From Semisulcospira habei (taxonomy: Eukaryota; Mollusca; Gastropoda; Semisulcospiridae), in contig BTPG01000005.1 in NCBI GenBank assembly GCA_036245525.1, forward strand, positions 126,603,620 to 126,667,619: a stretch of DNA of 64,000 nt. The letters are read 5' to 3'. Every line of letters starts with the position of its first letter. Position 1 is the stretch's first letter. The position numbers and the translations under genes are program-made. The notes beneath the pieces were generated by a model, which ran no database searches, was not told the origin of the DNA, and saw only the letters and a program-made list of their open reading frames with translations. This document shows positions 35,901 to 47,900 of this stretch, piece by piece.

Positions 35901-38900
35901 CCGTCAAGCCCCTTAGGTGGTCCTCAGCTGTTCGGCGACACTTGGCACACCGTTAAGGAATCTTCCAAGGATTGTGGCCCAAGCCTGCATCTAACCCAGC
36001 CTCGACCCGCTTTCGCGCCCCCCGCACGGCGGGGGTCATGCCCAGCGGTCTTGCAGGCCCTCCTTTCCTACAGTCGGATCTTCACGAGGTCGGGCCCGTC
36101 CATTCCAGGCTACTCAGGCCGGCCCCGCCCCTCGCCCTGCTTGGCCCTGCGGTGCCCGTAGATCGGGCCGCGGTCGGGCTCATTGACTCGCCCCCGCCTC
36201 CGCCCCCGCCTCAGTAATCGGGCCTCCCGTCGGCGGGCGGCTGTCGCTCTTCAGCGATCTTGGAGATCGCTGTTCCCGGACGACCCCTGGATTCTTTCCA
36301 CCGTTACCGCAGGCCTGCAACTTCGTTCCTGTCGCCTCCGCCTCTTCGCAGATCACCCATGTGGACCCAGGAACCGCTCGACGGTACACAGGCGGACGCT
36401 CGGCGCGGGGAAGTGGCGACCCTCCTCACCAAAGCGGCGACAGAGGTGGTTTCGCGGCAGGACTCTCCGGCGTTCTACAGCCGACTCTTCTAGTTCCCAA
36501 ACCAGGCGGCAAGTGGCGTCCAGTTATCGACTTATCAGCTTGGCCCCTCGCTTCAGGATGGAGACGGCCAGCAGCTTGGCCCCTCGCTTCAGGATGGAGA
36601 CGGCCAGGACACTCCGTGCGGCCCTCCGGCCGATGGACTTTGCGATCAGCCTCGTTCTGTCAGACGCCTATCTGCACGTCCCGATTCATCCGTCGTTTCG
36701 CCGGTACCTTCGGTTTGACTTGGGGGGATCGTCTACCAGTTCTGCGCCCTTCCTTTCGGCCTCAACATCAGTCCGTGGGTGTTTACAAGACTGCTCGACG
36801 CCGTGATAGCCTATCTCCGTCAGCGCTCCTTGAGCCCGGCCTCCAATTACTTGGACGACCTTCTACTGCGCAACTTGGTTCCGCAGCCCTCCAGACGGAC
36901 AGGGATGCCCTGCTTTCCCTTCTGCGTCGTCTAGGTTTCCTGCTCAATTGGGGAAATCCGATCTTCTCCCTCTCGACGGTTTCTACATCGGGGGATGGAA
37001 TTCCTGACCGACCTCAACCTTGTCCGCCTGCCTCTGGCCAGGCGACAGAAGATCGTCGACTTAGCGACTTCGATGGGGATGGGATCCTCCTTCACCGCCA
37101 GGGTCTGGCTTCAACTCCTGGGCCTCCTCAGTGCGGCTGCGGACCTGCTTCCCTTGGGGCAGACTTTATGCTCGGCCTCTCCAGCTACGTCTCCTTCTTC
37201 ACTGGCGACCCTCGGGCGCTCTGTTGGATCTAGTACCTGTCACGCCTCTGGCTCGTCCTCACCTCGAGAGGTGGGCGGACCTCGCTTGGCTGGCTTCGGG
37301 GGTGCCCTACACTCCCCGCCGCCTCGGTGGTCTCTCTGTACAGAGGCGAGCCAGGCCGGCTGGGGCGCGCACCTGTTACCGGATTTCTCTCGGCCTCGGG
37401 CGTTGGCTTCGGGAGCTGTTAGGGAATCACGTCAACTGGCTGGAGCTGAAGGCAGTTGGGTTGGCATTCGACGTTTGGCAGGAGACCTTGGCCAATCAGG
37501 ATGTCCTCGTGCTCTCCGACAACTCGACGGTGGTGGCTTACATACAGAATCAGGGTGGCACTCACTCGCCCTCCCTTTGCATTCTTCGGTACCACCTTCT
37601 CCTCTGGTGCAGGGATCGAGGCATTGCCCTACGAGCCCGCCACATCCCTGGCCACCTCAACGTGATGGCGGGCGCCCTGTCTCGTCGCGGACAGTTGCTC
37701 CACACAGAGCGGTCCCTACGCCCGGATATTTTTCGCCTGCTCTGCTCTCACTGGGAAACGCCGCTAGTGGATCTGTTTGCCACCAGATGAAACAGCCAGC
37801 TCCCGGTCTACGTCTCGCCAGTCCTGGATCCACTCGCTTGGGCAGTGGACGCACTCCCCATTCCTTGGGTCGGCCTGATTGCTTACGCCTACCCCCCGTC
37901 AGTCCTCGTTCCGAAGGTACTGCGGAAGCTTCTGGGATGCTCGGCGGTCCTCCTGCTGGTGGCCCCCCTTCAACTGGACCAAGAGCTGGACCACGGACCT
38001 CCTCGCGCTTGCGACGGACCCTCCTCTGGAGCTTCCTACCCCTTCCACGATGCTCAAGCAGCCCCGTCAGCGGCTTTTCCGTCCGTGCCCCGTACGCCTC
38101 CGCCTACACGCTTGGAGGTTGTCCGGCACGCCCGCGCCGCTAGAGGTTCTCGGATGCAGCAGTGGCGGCAATTGCAGCAGCCCGCAGACTCTCTACAAGG
38201 AAGGTGTACGAAGGCACGTGGAGGGTCTTTCGGACCTGGTGCACCTCCCATGGGCACCCTCCCACTAACCTAGCCTCCCACCAACTGGCGGAGTTCTTCC
38301 TGTGGCTCTTCGACGACCGGGGCTTAGCCCCGGTCGCCATCAAGGGCTACCGCGCTACGATCGCGGACATCTACTGTCACCGGTGTCTTCCGGACCCAGG
38401 CGCCTGCAAGGATCTGTCGAATTTCTGGCTCACTTTGAACTCCGACGTCCGGTTTCACGTTCCCTAGTACCCCGGTGGGATCTTGCCTGGGTACTGACGT
38501 GGTTGAATACGGACCGGTTGAGCCCCTCCTCTTGGCTCGGTTCTCAGACTTGACCCGGAAAACCTGTTTCCTTCTGGCTCTCGTTACAGCGTCCCGAGTC
38601 GGCGAGCTTCACGCGCTCTCGATGCTCCCAGCCTGTTTGCGGTTCGTTCCGACGGCTCTGCGCAGAGGCTCTCCGATCCGTCCTTCCTGGCCAAGAACCG
38701 CCGCCCGCGGCGGCTCCTCAGGTGCTAATGATACGGCCCCTCCGTGGAGCGGACCTCTCCCCTGGATCGCGGCAACAGGACCCAGTGCGGGCGCTAAAGA
38801 TTTACCTGCGCCGCTCTCAGCCGCAGCGCCGGGGGCGCTCGCGCCTCTTCTTACCTTGTCCGCGGGCAGACGCCACTTCTCGGCCCAGATCGTGTCATCC

Positions 38901-41900
38901 TGGCTGCGGTGGGTGATTAGGTCAGACTACCTAGACCTCTCCCCACGCGGCGCTGAGCCTTTACAAATCCAGGCGCATGAAGTGAGAGCAGTAGCCGCCA
39001 GTCTAGCCCTGGACCGCAACTGCTCGGTCAAAGATATTGTGGCAGCGGGTGGCTGGCGCTCAGACTCCACTTTCGCACGCTTCTACCTTAAGAGACCTAT
39101 CCGGCTGACGTGACTCCCTGGCACGGGTGGGCGACATCTCCGCGGCCCAGCACTCCCTCCGAGCGCTGCTGGCGTCTTAGGCACATCATAGCTGAAATCG
39201 TCGGGAGTTCTCTCTCGAGGGGGCCAGCGGAGTGGTTGGGTTATGGTTAGATACGGCACCCTCCGCCTGTTCGCCATTCTCCCAGATAGTAATGCCATCG
39301 GTAATGTATTTTGAAAAAACAAATGAATTTTTTTTCTAAAATGTATTTTTTTGAAAAATACTTACCGATGGCATTACTCGAATGGCCCTCCCGCCTGCCC
39401 CGCTTGCCTCTTGTGGCTATGTGTGAAACTGATGAGGTCGCCCTGTGCTCGCCGGGATAGGGTAGTAAGGGGAGGCCACCCGGGGTCATAGTGCTTGGAT
39501 CCCCGGTGTCTCCTCCCCAGTTGTGTGCTACACACAATTTTGCTGAAATCTATAGGCAATAGAGTGTATTCCCAGATAGTAATGCCATCGGTAAGTATTT
39601 TTCAAAAAAATACATTTTAGAAAAAAAATTCATTTTACAAGCCTGCTCACTACCGTCGGAGATCAAGAACCAGCTGCGTCGGGCCCCGCTTGGCAACGAG
39701 CTCCTCTTCGGCCCTCATTGGCAGTCAGTGAAGGATTCGAGCAAGGATTTGTGGCCCACCAGGTTCGCCCCGCCCCGCTTTCCTCCAGCCCGCAGGCCCG
39801 CGGGTCGAGGCTTGCGGTCCGCCAGACCCATCGTTCGCCCCTTCACCAGTCGTGGACGTCTTCCCCCCCGCCAACCGGCCTTTGGTCGTCCCCGCCGACC
39901 TAACCCTGGCCCCACAGACGCCCGCCCCTGCTTGGCCTAGACCTGCCCGACGTCCTTTCGGGCGGGGTAGGGCCCGCTGACTACACTCCGGCCACGTCTC
40001 CCCCGACCGCTTCCGGGTCTCCCGTCGGCCCTCGCTGTTTCCCGACGACCCGTGGATTCTGTCGACAGTTTGCCAAGGACTACAGCTGTCGTTCCGCTCA
40101 CCCCCACCACTGCGCCGGTCTCCACTTTGGACGTCGATGCCTGTCGATTCGCTCAGAGCCGAGGCACTACGCAACGAGGTGGCCGCACTACTCCAGAAGA
40201 ATGCCACAGAGGTAGTCAGACGCCACGACTCTCCGGCCTTCTACAGTCGTCTGTTTGTTGTTCCCAAGCCGAGGGGCAAGTGGCGTCCGGTCATCGACCT
40301 CTCCGCCCTGAACAAGTTCCTCATCGCCCCGCCGTTCCGGATGAAAACCGCCCGAGCCCTGCGTTCCGCAGTGCAGCCGTTCGATTTCGCCATCAGCCTC
40401 GACCTCTCAGACGCCTATCTACATGTTCCCATGCACCCGGCGTCCAGACGCTTCCTTCGGTTCGCCTTTGCCGGAATCGTCTACCAATTCCGCGCTCTAC
40501 CCTTCGGTCTCAACCTCAGCCCGTGGGTGTTCACCAGGATCATGGACGCTGTCGTCGCCAGGGCCAGAAGGACGAGCTCAAGCCCTACGTCCAACTACCT
40601 CGACGATCTCCTTCTACGGAACCAGGTGGACTCCGCCCTGGAGAGGGACCGAGACGCACTCCTAGACCTCCTCGACTTCCTCGGGTTTATCGTCAACAAG
40701 GGCAAGTCCGACCTCTCGCCGTCCCGCTGTTTTGTTCACCTGGGAATGGAGTTCCACACCGATCTCAACTTAGTTCGACTCCCGGAGGCGCGTATACAGA
40801 AGATCAGCGATCTGGCGCGACATTTGGCACAGCAGGACAAGGTCTCTGCACGGGTGTGGCTACAGTTGTTGGGCTTGATGAGCGCTGCCTCCGACCTGAT
40901 TCCCCTGGGACGCCTCTATTCCCGACCGCTCCAGTTGCACCTGCTACTTCATTGGCGACCCTTGAAGGACGACATCGACGCTCTGGTTCCGGTTCCCCCG
41001 ATGTTACATCCACACCTGATGCGCTGGGCGGACCACAACTGGCTGGCTTCGGGAGTCTCTCTTTACACACCGCCTCCCAGCTTGTCACTTTGTGTCAACG
41101 CAAGTCTCACCGGTTGGGGAGCCCATCTTCTACCGTCGTTCACGACAGCCTCGGGGGTGTTTCCCACAGATCTTCTGACCCGACACATCAACTGGTTGGA
41201 GTTGCAGGCGGTGTGGCAGGCGTTAATGACGTGGGACTCTCAGCTCCAGGGTCAGGAACTGCTCGTGCTGTCCGACAACTCAACAGTCGTCGCCTACCTA
41301 CAGAAGCAGGGCGGTACGCGCTCCCCATCTCTGTGCATCCTCCTTTACCAGCTGCTTCGTTGGTGCGAAGATCGGGGCATCACTCTGCGAGCCAGACACA
41401 TTCCGGGTCATCTCAACGTGCTCGCCGACTCCTTATCACGCCGCGGACAGCTCCTACACACAGAATGGACACTGCGGCCGGACATCTTCCAGATGATCGC
41501 GGCCAGATGGGAAGCTCCCATGATCGACCTTTTCGCCACTCGTTGGAACCACCAGTTGCCGCTTTTCGTCTCGCCGGTTCCAGATCCACTAGCTTGGGCA
41601 GTCGACGCGCTGTCCATTCCCTGGGACGGGCTCGTCGCCTACGCTTATCCACCGACGGTGCTGGTCCCCAAAGTCCTCCTCAAGCTTCGCGGCTGCAACG
41701 CGATCCTGTTCCTGGTGGCGCCCTTCTGCTGGAACAAGTCGTGGACGACGGACCTGCTGAACCTAGCCACCAGCCCACCACTTCAGCTCCCTACGCCTCG
41801 CACGATGCTCAAGCAACCACGACAGCCGCTGTTTCATCCTTGCCCAGAGCGTCTCCTCCTACACGCTTGGAGGTTGTGCGGCAAGCCCTCACCAGAAGAG

Positions 41901-44900
41901 GCTTCTCAGGTGACGCAGTGGAAGCTATCGCTGCTGCGCGCAGACCCTCTACCAGACGAGTTTACGAGGGGAAGTGGAAAGTGCTGTGCGACTGGTCTGG
42001 TGACAACAACCTTTCCCCCACTGATTTGACGATGCCCCAGTTGGCGGAGTTCTTCCTCTGGCTGTTCAACTTCCAGAGTTTGGCTCCTATTACCATCCGG
42101 GGATACCTGGCAATGATTGCTGACACCTACCGTCATCTGGGCCGAACCGATCCTGGTGCCTGCAAAGACCTCGCTGATCTCATGGCGCACTTCGGTCTAC
42201 AACGCCCGGCGCTACGATCACTGTTGCCTAGATGGGACCTGCCTTGGGTGCTGACTTGGCTCAACACTGCCCGTTTTGAACCCCTGCAGTTGGCATGCTT
42301 ACCGGACGTAACTCGAAAGACGTGCTTCCTGTTGGCCCTAGCTACCGCTTCCAGGGTCAGTGAGCTTCACGCGCTGTCCACACGATCAGATTGTCTGCAG
42401 TTCCGGGCTGACGGCTCCGTGCAACTGCTTCCTGAACCATCCTTCCTGGCTAAGACGCGGTCGCCTCCGACGACCCCACAGATGATGACCATTCGACCTT
42501 TACGTGTGACAGATTCCAACCGGGAGACCAGACAACAGGACCCGGTGAGAGCTTTACGTGTGTACCTGCGACGGACCAGACCGCTGCGCAGAAGACGTAC
42601 CCGCCTTTTTCTCCCTTTGTCCCCAGGTAGACAGGACATATCAGCCCAGACCATCTCCTCATGGATTCGATGGGTGATCCGCTCGGCCTATCAAGACCTC
42701 GCACCAGAAGTAGCCCAACGTATGCACATTAGGGCGCACGAGGTCAGAGCCATGGCTACAAGTCTCGCCTTCGACCGCAACTGTGCAGTGAAAGACATTG
42801 TGGCGGCCGTGGGATGGCGAGCGGAGTCCACGTTTGCCCGATTCTACCTGAGGGACCTCTCCACCCAGCGGCAGAACCTCACGCTGGTGGGAGACATCGC
42901 AGCAGCACAACACTCCCTCCCGGCGCCGTAGGCGCCGTAAGTATCTTAGCTAAAATTATCGGGAGTTTGCTGTGCGAGGGCGGGTCTGTGAACTGTGTCG
43001 TTGGCAGTAGGGGCAATAGGGCGGCACCCACCTCCTCTTTGGGATTCTTCCTAAGTGTAATACCATCGGTAATGTGTTTTGAGAAAACAAATGAATTTTT
43101 CAATTAAAATATATTTTTTAAAAAAATACTTACCGATGGTATTACTCGAAGGTCCCTCCCACCGGCCCCGCTTGCCGCGGTTGGCTAAGAAACTAAACTG
43201 AGGTATGACGGGTATTTCACACCGGATGGGAAGAAGGGGAGGCTATTCTGGCGGTGGCCTATTCTATGGCGCCCCACTCCTGCCAACGATACCGTATACG
43301 GACACAAACAAATTTGGCTAAAATTAGGCTAGCTAAGAGCCATTTCCTAAGTGTAATACCATCGGTAAGTATTTTTCAAAAAACTATATTTTAATTGAAA
43401 AATTCATTTCTCCGGAAGTTTCATGACTTTTCGTAACTCATACTGACTGCTAACTTCACGCACACAGAAAACAACGGTGATTATTCAAGCAGTTTCTAGA
43501 CTCTTCGGGATTCAACTCCGTGTATCAAAAGACAATCAATTCCGCTCTCTGTGTGAACGATAGCGAATCTTACTAAAAAGGTAGGGGATTCATAATCATG
43601 ATAGCTCAAATAAATATCGGATTGTTTCCTACAATTAATGCATCCATGCTCTCACAGAACAACACAACCACAATTGTAACATTTATGTATGTGTGGAAGC
43701 CCTTAGTTTGTTAAGCCCCTTGTACATGCGACCACAATACCTGTAGCTGCATGCACACTTGGATTAATCCTTTGGCTGTTGGTAGCACTATTTTTCGAAG
43801 TGATTCCCATAAAATTCCTACAGGAATCACCACAACAAAAGGCTTTGCCAACAGCCAAAGGGATAGGAGAGTGGTCTCTCATAAGAGTGTATTTTTCTCC
43901 AGACTGGACACAACATTGGTGGACTTCAATGACATGCACTGGGAGCGGGGCGACATCTCTTTTATCTTCAATGGGCGTAAGCGACCTCAGGAATCCCTCA
44001 CTGTGTTGGATAACCGACTTGGGGTGTACCAGCGTATACGATACGAGGTGCGCTGTCTTTGGAGGATAATGGAGTATTTTGTCCATTTGAATATGATATT
44101 GAAAATGAAAAGCCAGTGTGTACAACTGGGTGGACTTAATTAACCTAGGGCTGCCAGTAACGCTTTTAGTCAAGGTGATTCCTGCAGGAATCGCCTCGAC
44201 CGAAAGCACTACTAGCAGCCACAGGGTTGATGTCTTTCAAGTAATGAAGATCTCGCAGAAGTATCACAGGTTGAAACGGTGGGTGTGGGAGTGGTCACGT
44301 ATTGCTTGTTGCAACAAAGTTGAACACATTGACTGATTGAGAAGTACCTCGACATTAAGTTGTCTGTGTGTTTATGTCTAGGAGAGTGACCTTGACCTGG
44401 AGGATGAGGTCGACATCTTGATGAGCAGTGACATCATGGCTGCCCAGATGTCTACAAAAAATATAACCTTCTCACGAGCACAGAGTGGCTGGCTGTTCCG
44501 AGAAGACAAAACGGTGAGGTTTTTGTCTGTCCGTTTTGCTTACAGCAAAACAAGCACTACCCAGGGGTTGTCATAGTTGATACAGGCGCCAAGCTAAGCC
44601 AGGTACCAACCTTGAATTATCGTGGTCTATTCCTCTCTACCACAGTTCAGTGGTAGATTAGCTTGGCACCTTACCAGGTGCCAAGCTAACTTTTGACTAC
44701 CCGTGAATAATCACGGCCAATACATCTGCAGCAGGGCTGGTTGTGCCTCATGACTGGTTGGACACCGCGGTAATGTTGAACACTTGACAAAGCTTTTAAC
44801 TGCAAACACATTGACATGGATGACAGTCAAGACAGTCTTCAGTTCTGGAGACTGATTCAGCGTTTTAAAAATCCCAGAGGGCTGATTTTCAGCTTTGTTT

Positions 44901-47900
44901 CCTCAAAAAATATTACCGATGCCGTTACTACAATGGAACAACCTGTAGCTTACGTAATTTTAGCCAAAAACTTACGACGTGTACCCTTAGGGCCAGGGGA
45001 GGCCACCTAGGGGTGCCGTGACCTAGTACCCCAGGTAGCCTCCCTTCCCACCCCATACGGATAACTGCCAGAGCAGCCAAGCCAGTTTTTTCCTTTAGCT
45101 TACAGCGTAATGACGTGTGTTAGCCTACTGCAGTGTTTACCCTACAGGCTGTGTATGGTTCTGCACCGGTTGTACCTGTGACTTACAGGCTTGGTTCCCG
45201 GCTGTGCGCTCGTAGCCTGGCCTTGGAGCTCTTGGTCTGTTGTCACTTGTGTGCCTTCCTCGTGTGCTGTGCCGGTTGTTGCCTTCAACTTAGAGACTTG
45301 TTCCCGGCTGTGTTGTGCCGGGCCTCGGGGCCCTTGGACTGTTGTCTCTTGTGGGCCCTTCTTCGCGTGTTCTACACCGGGGGTTCTCTTCGTCTTAGAG
45401 ACTGGTTCAACAGAGTACAGACCTTCATGACCTTAGAAGAATTTTGAAAATCCACTGGCCAGAGAAGATCAGCAACGTCAGACTCTGGGAGAGAACAGAG
45501 CAGATAACAGCAGAGAATGAAATTGGGCGAAGAAGATGGGGATGGATCGGTCAGTCTGAGAAAGCCAGCTTCCAGTATCACTAGGCAGGCATTGTCATGG
45601 AACCCCCAGGGAAAGAGGAAAAGAGGTAGGCCGAGAAACTCCTGGCGTCGAGACCTCCAAGCAGACATCAAGAGACTGGGAACCACCTGGAGTAGAATCG
45701 AAGGAGAAGCACAGGACAGGAGTTGCTGGAGGTCTCTTGTCGACGGCCTATACCCGGGTAGGGGTGACAGGCGTAAGTAAGTAAGTAAGTAGAGACTGGT
45801 TACCGCGTGCTCTGCCTGGCCTCGGCGCCATTTTTGTTCCTGCATGCTACTTCCTCAGTTTCCCTCGGACAAGTTGCGCTTGGCCGGATGTCTGGGACCT
45901 GTGTCGCGGACTCGACGCCCTTGCCTCGGCCCGCTTACCCGTCGTGTGCGGCCCCTCGACCCTCAATGGCGCCCCCTCCTGCTTCGTTTCAGGTTCTCCC
46001 TTTCCCCACCCTCTCGGGGAGGGCCAGGTAAGGTCTCAGTGTTTGCCAGTGACCGGCGCCCTTGGCGCCGGGCGGCGGCTTCACTCTTGTAGTTTTTGCT
46101 TGCACATGGCGAATTTTATAGGCGCTATGGTCCTAACATATTTCACGCAGATTGAAACCCGTCAGCACCAGGTCTCAGTGTGGCCAGCGACCGGCGACAT
46201 TGGCGCCGGTCAGTGGCTTCACTTGGAGTTTCATTTACGCATAGCGAATTTTATAGGCGCTATAGTCCAAGCGTAGAGCATGCAGACTGAATCGTGTCAG
46301 ACCTGGGTCCCGGTGTTTGCCAGCGACCAAAGGCGCCGGGCGGCGGCTTCACTTGCAGTTTCGTTTGTCGTAGCGAATGCTATAGGCGCCTTTGTCCGAG
46401 CGTATGTCACGCGGACTGAACACGTAAGGGCCGGGTGCGATTCGCAGTGGGAAGATCCTTAAGGGGAACCTGGTGAAGCAGAGTGGTGCAGTGGGAGTGT
46501 GCCACGCCTTTACCCCAGAGGCCCTGGCTCAGCACCGCGCTATGCTTGATATCTTTGAGATACTGGTCTGTTGCTTGGATGATTTAAGGAAATGGTTGCG
46601 CCCGTCACATGGCCTTTCTGCCACGGCCGGTCGCCTGTGGTTTCACCTATATGTTGCAGTGGCAAGTTCGCTCCTGCACCCGTGCGGGCGCCTTTCAGTG
46701 GCCGAGTGATCCGCTTGTGGTGCCTCCCTGCTCCGGTTCTGCCTCTGGCCGCCCCCGTGATGTCTGCGCACCCTGGTTAGAGGAGCCATGGTCACAGCCT
46801 GGAGTTGTTAGCGGTGAACGACCTACGCCGTCCCGCAGCCTCGCGCATACCTCGGCCCGGACTGACCAAGATGCACCCGCACCGCTGTTGGGGGACGGCT
46901 TACGAAGGATCCCCCCTTGCACACCCACTCGCTCGAGTCTGGTCTGCAGCGAGTCCGCTCGCCCCGCTTTGCGGAAAACTAACGGCTAACACGCCCTGAC
47001 GTTGGGGGACGTTTTCCCCTCTTGCGCACCAACTCGCTCGAGTCTGGTCCGCAGCGAGTTCGCTCGCCCCCGCCTTGCGGAAAACAACGGCTGCCAAGCC
47101 CTGACGTTGGGGGACGCATTCCCCCCTTGCGCACCAGCTCGCTTGAGCCTGGCCCGCAGCGAGCTAGCTCGCCCCGCCTTGCGGAACACAAGCCTCACAA
47201 GCAGGAAGTAACCACGCGCCACTCTGACACCAGACCTTCGGCATCGTCTTGCGGCCCATGACAGATACGGCCCCTGGAACGCCACAGACTGGACACAGCC
47301 GTCTGGACTTTGGACTCGCGCGAAGGAGCCCTTCCCAGAGCTGCCTAGTGCTACGAATCCTCCGTAGCATCTATGGAAAAATATCAATACTATGCTGCTA
47401 CGGAAGAAAAATAAAACTGCTACGAAAAAAACAAATCAAAATTGTTAATTTTTTTTTTCATGGATTGTTGCTTCTCGGGTTCGTATGGGGCCGTTTTCCC
47501 GCTGGTAAGCACGCTGCCTTCACCAAATATCATCAACTGCACATGCGCACTATTTACTTTGCAAGAATGGCTGCCTCAGACAGCACACTGTCTGGGGAAG
47601 AAAAATGAAGACAAGAAAACATTAACAAGCGAAAAGCGCCAGTCTTTGTTATCGGAGAAGTAAAGGTACAAAAGATCAGCTGCCCAAGAATATCGAGCCC
47701 ACTACGCGGACGAATGGCCATGTTTCACAAGTAGCAAACATGGCAAGTACTTCGTATGGTGCACGTTTTTAAAGAAGGGTTGCGGTGGGGCAAATTTAAT
47801 AGCATGACCATGATGTCAAAGGCGAGCAGGCTAAACCTCTAACAATTGAAGTAACAAGAAAAAAATTACGTTATGTCTAGTTACGTTAACCTTGCTGCTG

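Larger units (their letters stand above)
33234..39635 (+). mobile_element. DIRS-like retrotransposon, copy C2 (nested in C1 gag)
   Basis: A 6.4-kb element inserted at a TTT in the C1 gag. C1 reads DAV to the left and QACSLPSEI to the right, and deleting C2 with one TTT restores the frame without loss. Left inverted repeat 33234-33430, gag 33745-36000, RT region 36260-37240, RNase H to methyltransferase-like 37240-38060, recombinase 38060-39180, internal complementary region 39282-39380, right inverted repeat 39400-39635. Terminal repeats differ at one to three positions. Coding frames carry many indels. Confidence 0.94.
30316..43409 (+). mobile_element. DIRS-like retrotransposon, copy C1 (outer)
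   Basis: A 13.1-kb span including the nested C2 (33234-39635), so about 6.7 kb of its own. Left inverted repeat 30316-30500, gag with candidate intron, RT-RNase H-methyltransferase-like ORF, recombinase, internal complementary region 43048-43150, right inverted repeat 43165-43409. The terminal core is GTAATACCATCGG in both ends and in the internal region. The two terminal repeats differ at only about three positions over about 180 bp. It is the best preserved copy: RT and recombinase frames are open. Confidence 0.94.
46022..47335 (+). pseudogene. DIRS-D gag-like protein, 5' portion (degenerate)
   Basis: A donor-like GGCCAG|GTAAGG at 46022-46029 sits where C1 has its ATGGCCAG start, but ATG is AGG here. 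The Cys-cluster exon follows an acceptor-like ATATGTTGCAG at 46658: [15 protein letters not shown] with most Cys lost ([14 protein letters not shown]). Then a repeat-filled hinge (46885-47200). The frame is cut by the hAT-like element at 47336. Confidence 0.65.

Noticed and set aside
40052..41464. The whole 959-codon frame as a confirmed protein starting at 40052
   Set aside because: The first codon is GTG and no ATG occurs before 41465; kept only as a finding about the overlap.
45133..45447. Cys/Leu-rich 104-residue ORF as a secreted peptide
   Set aside because: Lies in the DIRS-D leader and runs into the RTE insertion; corresponding leaders in other copies are not coding.
46885..47200. CRISPR-like array
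   Set aside because: Units are over 100 bp with no spacer pattern, inside a eukaryotic DIRS gag hinge.
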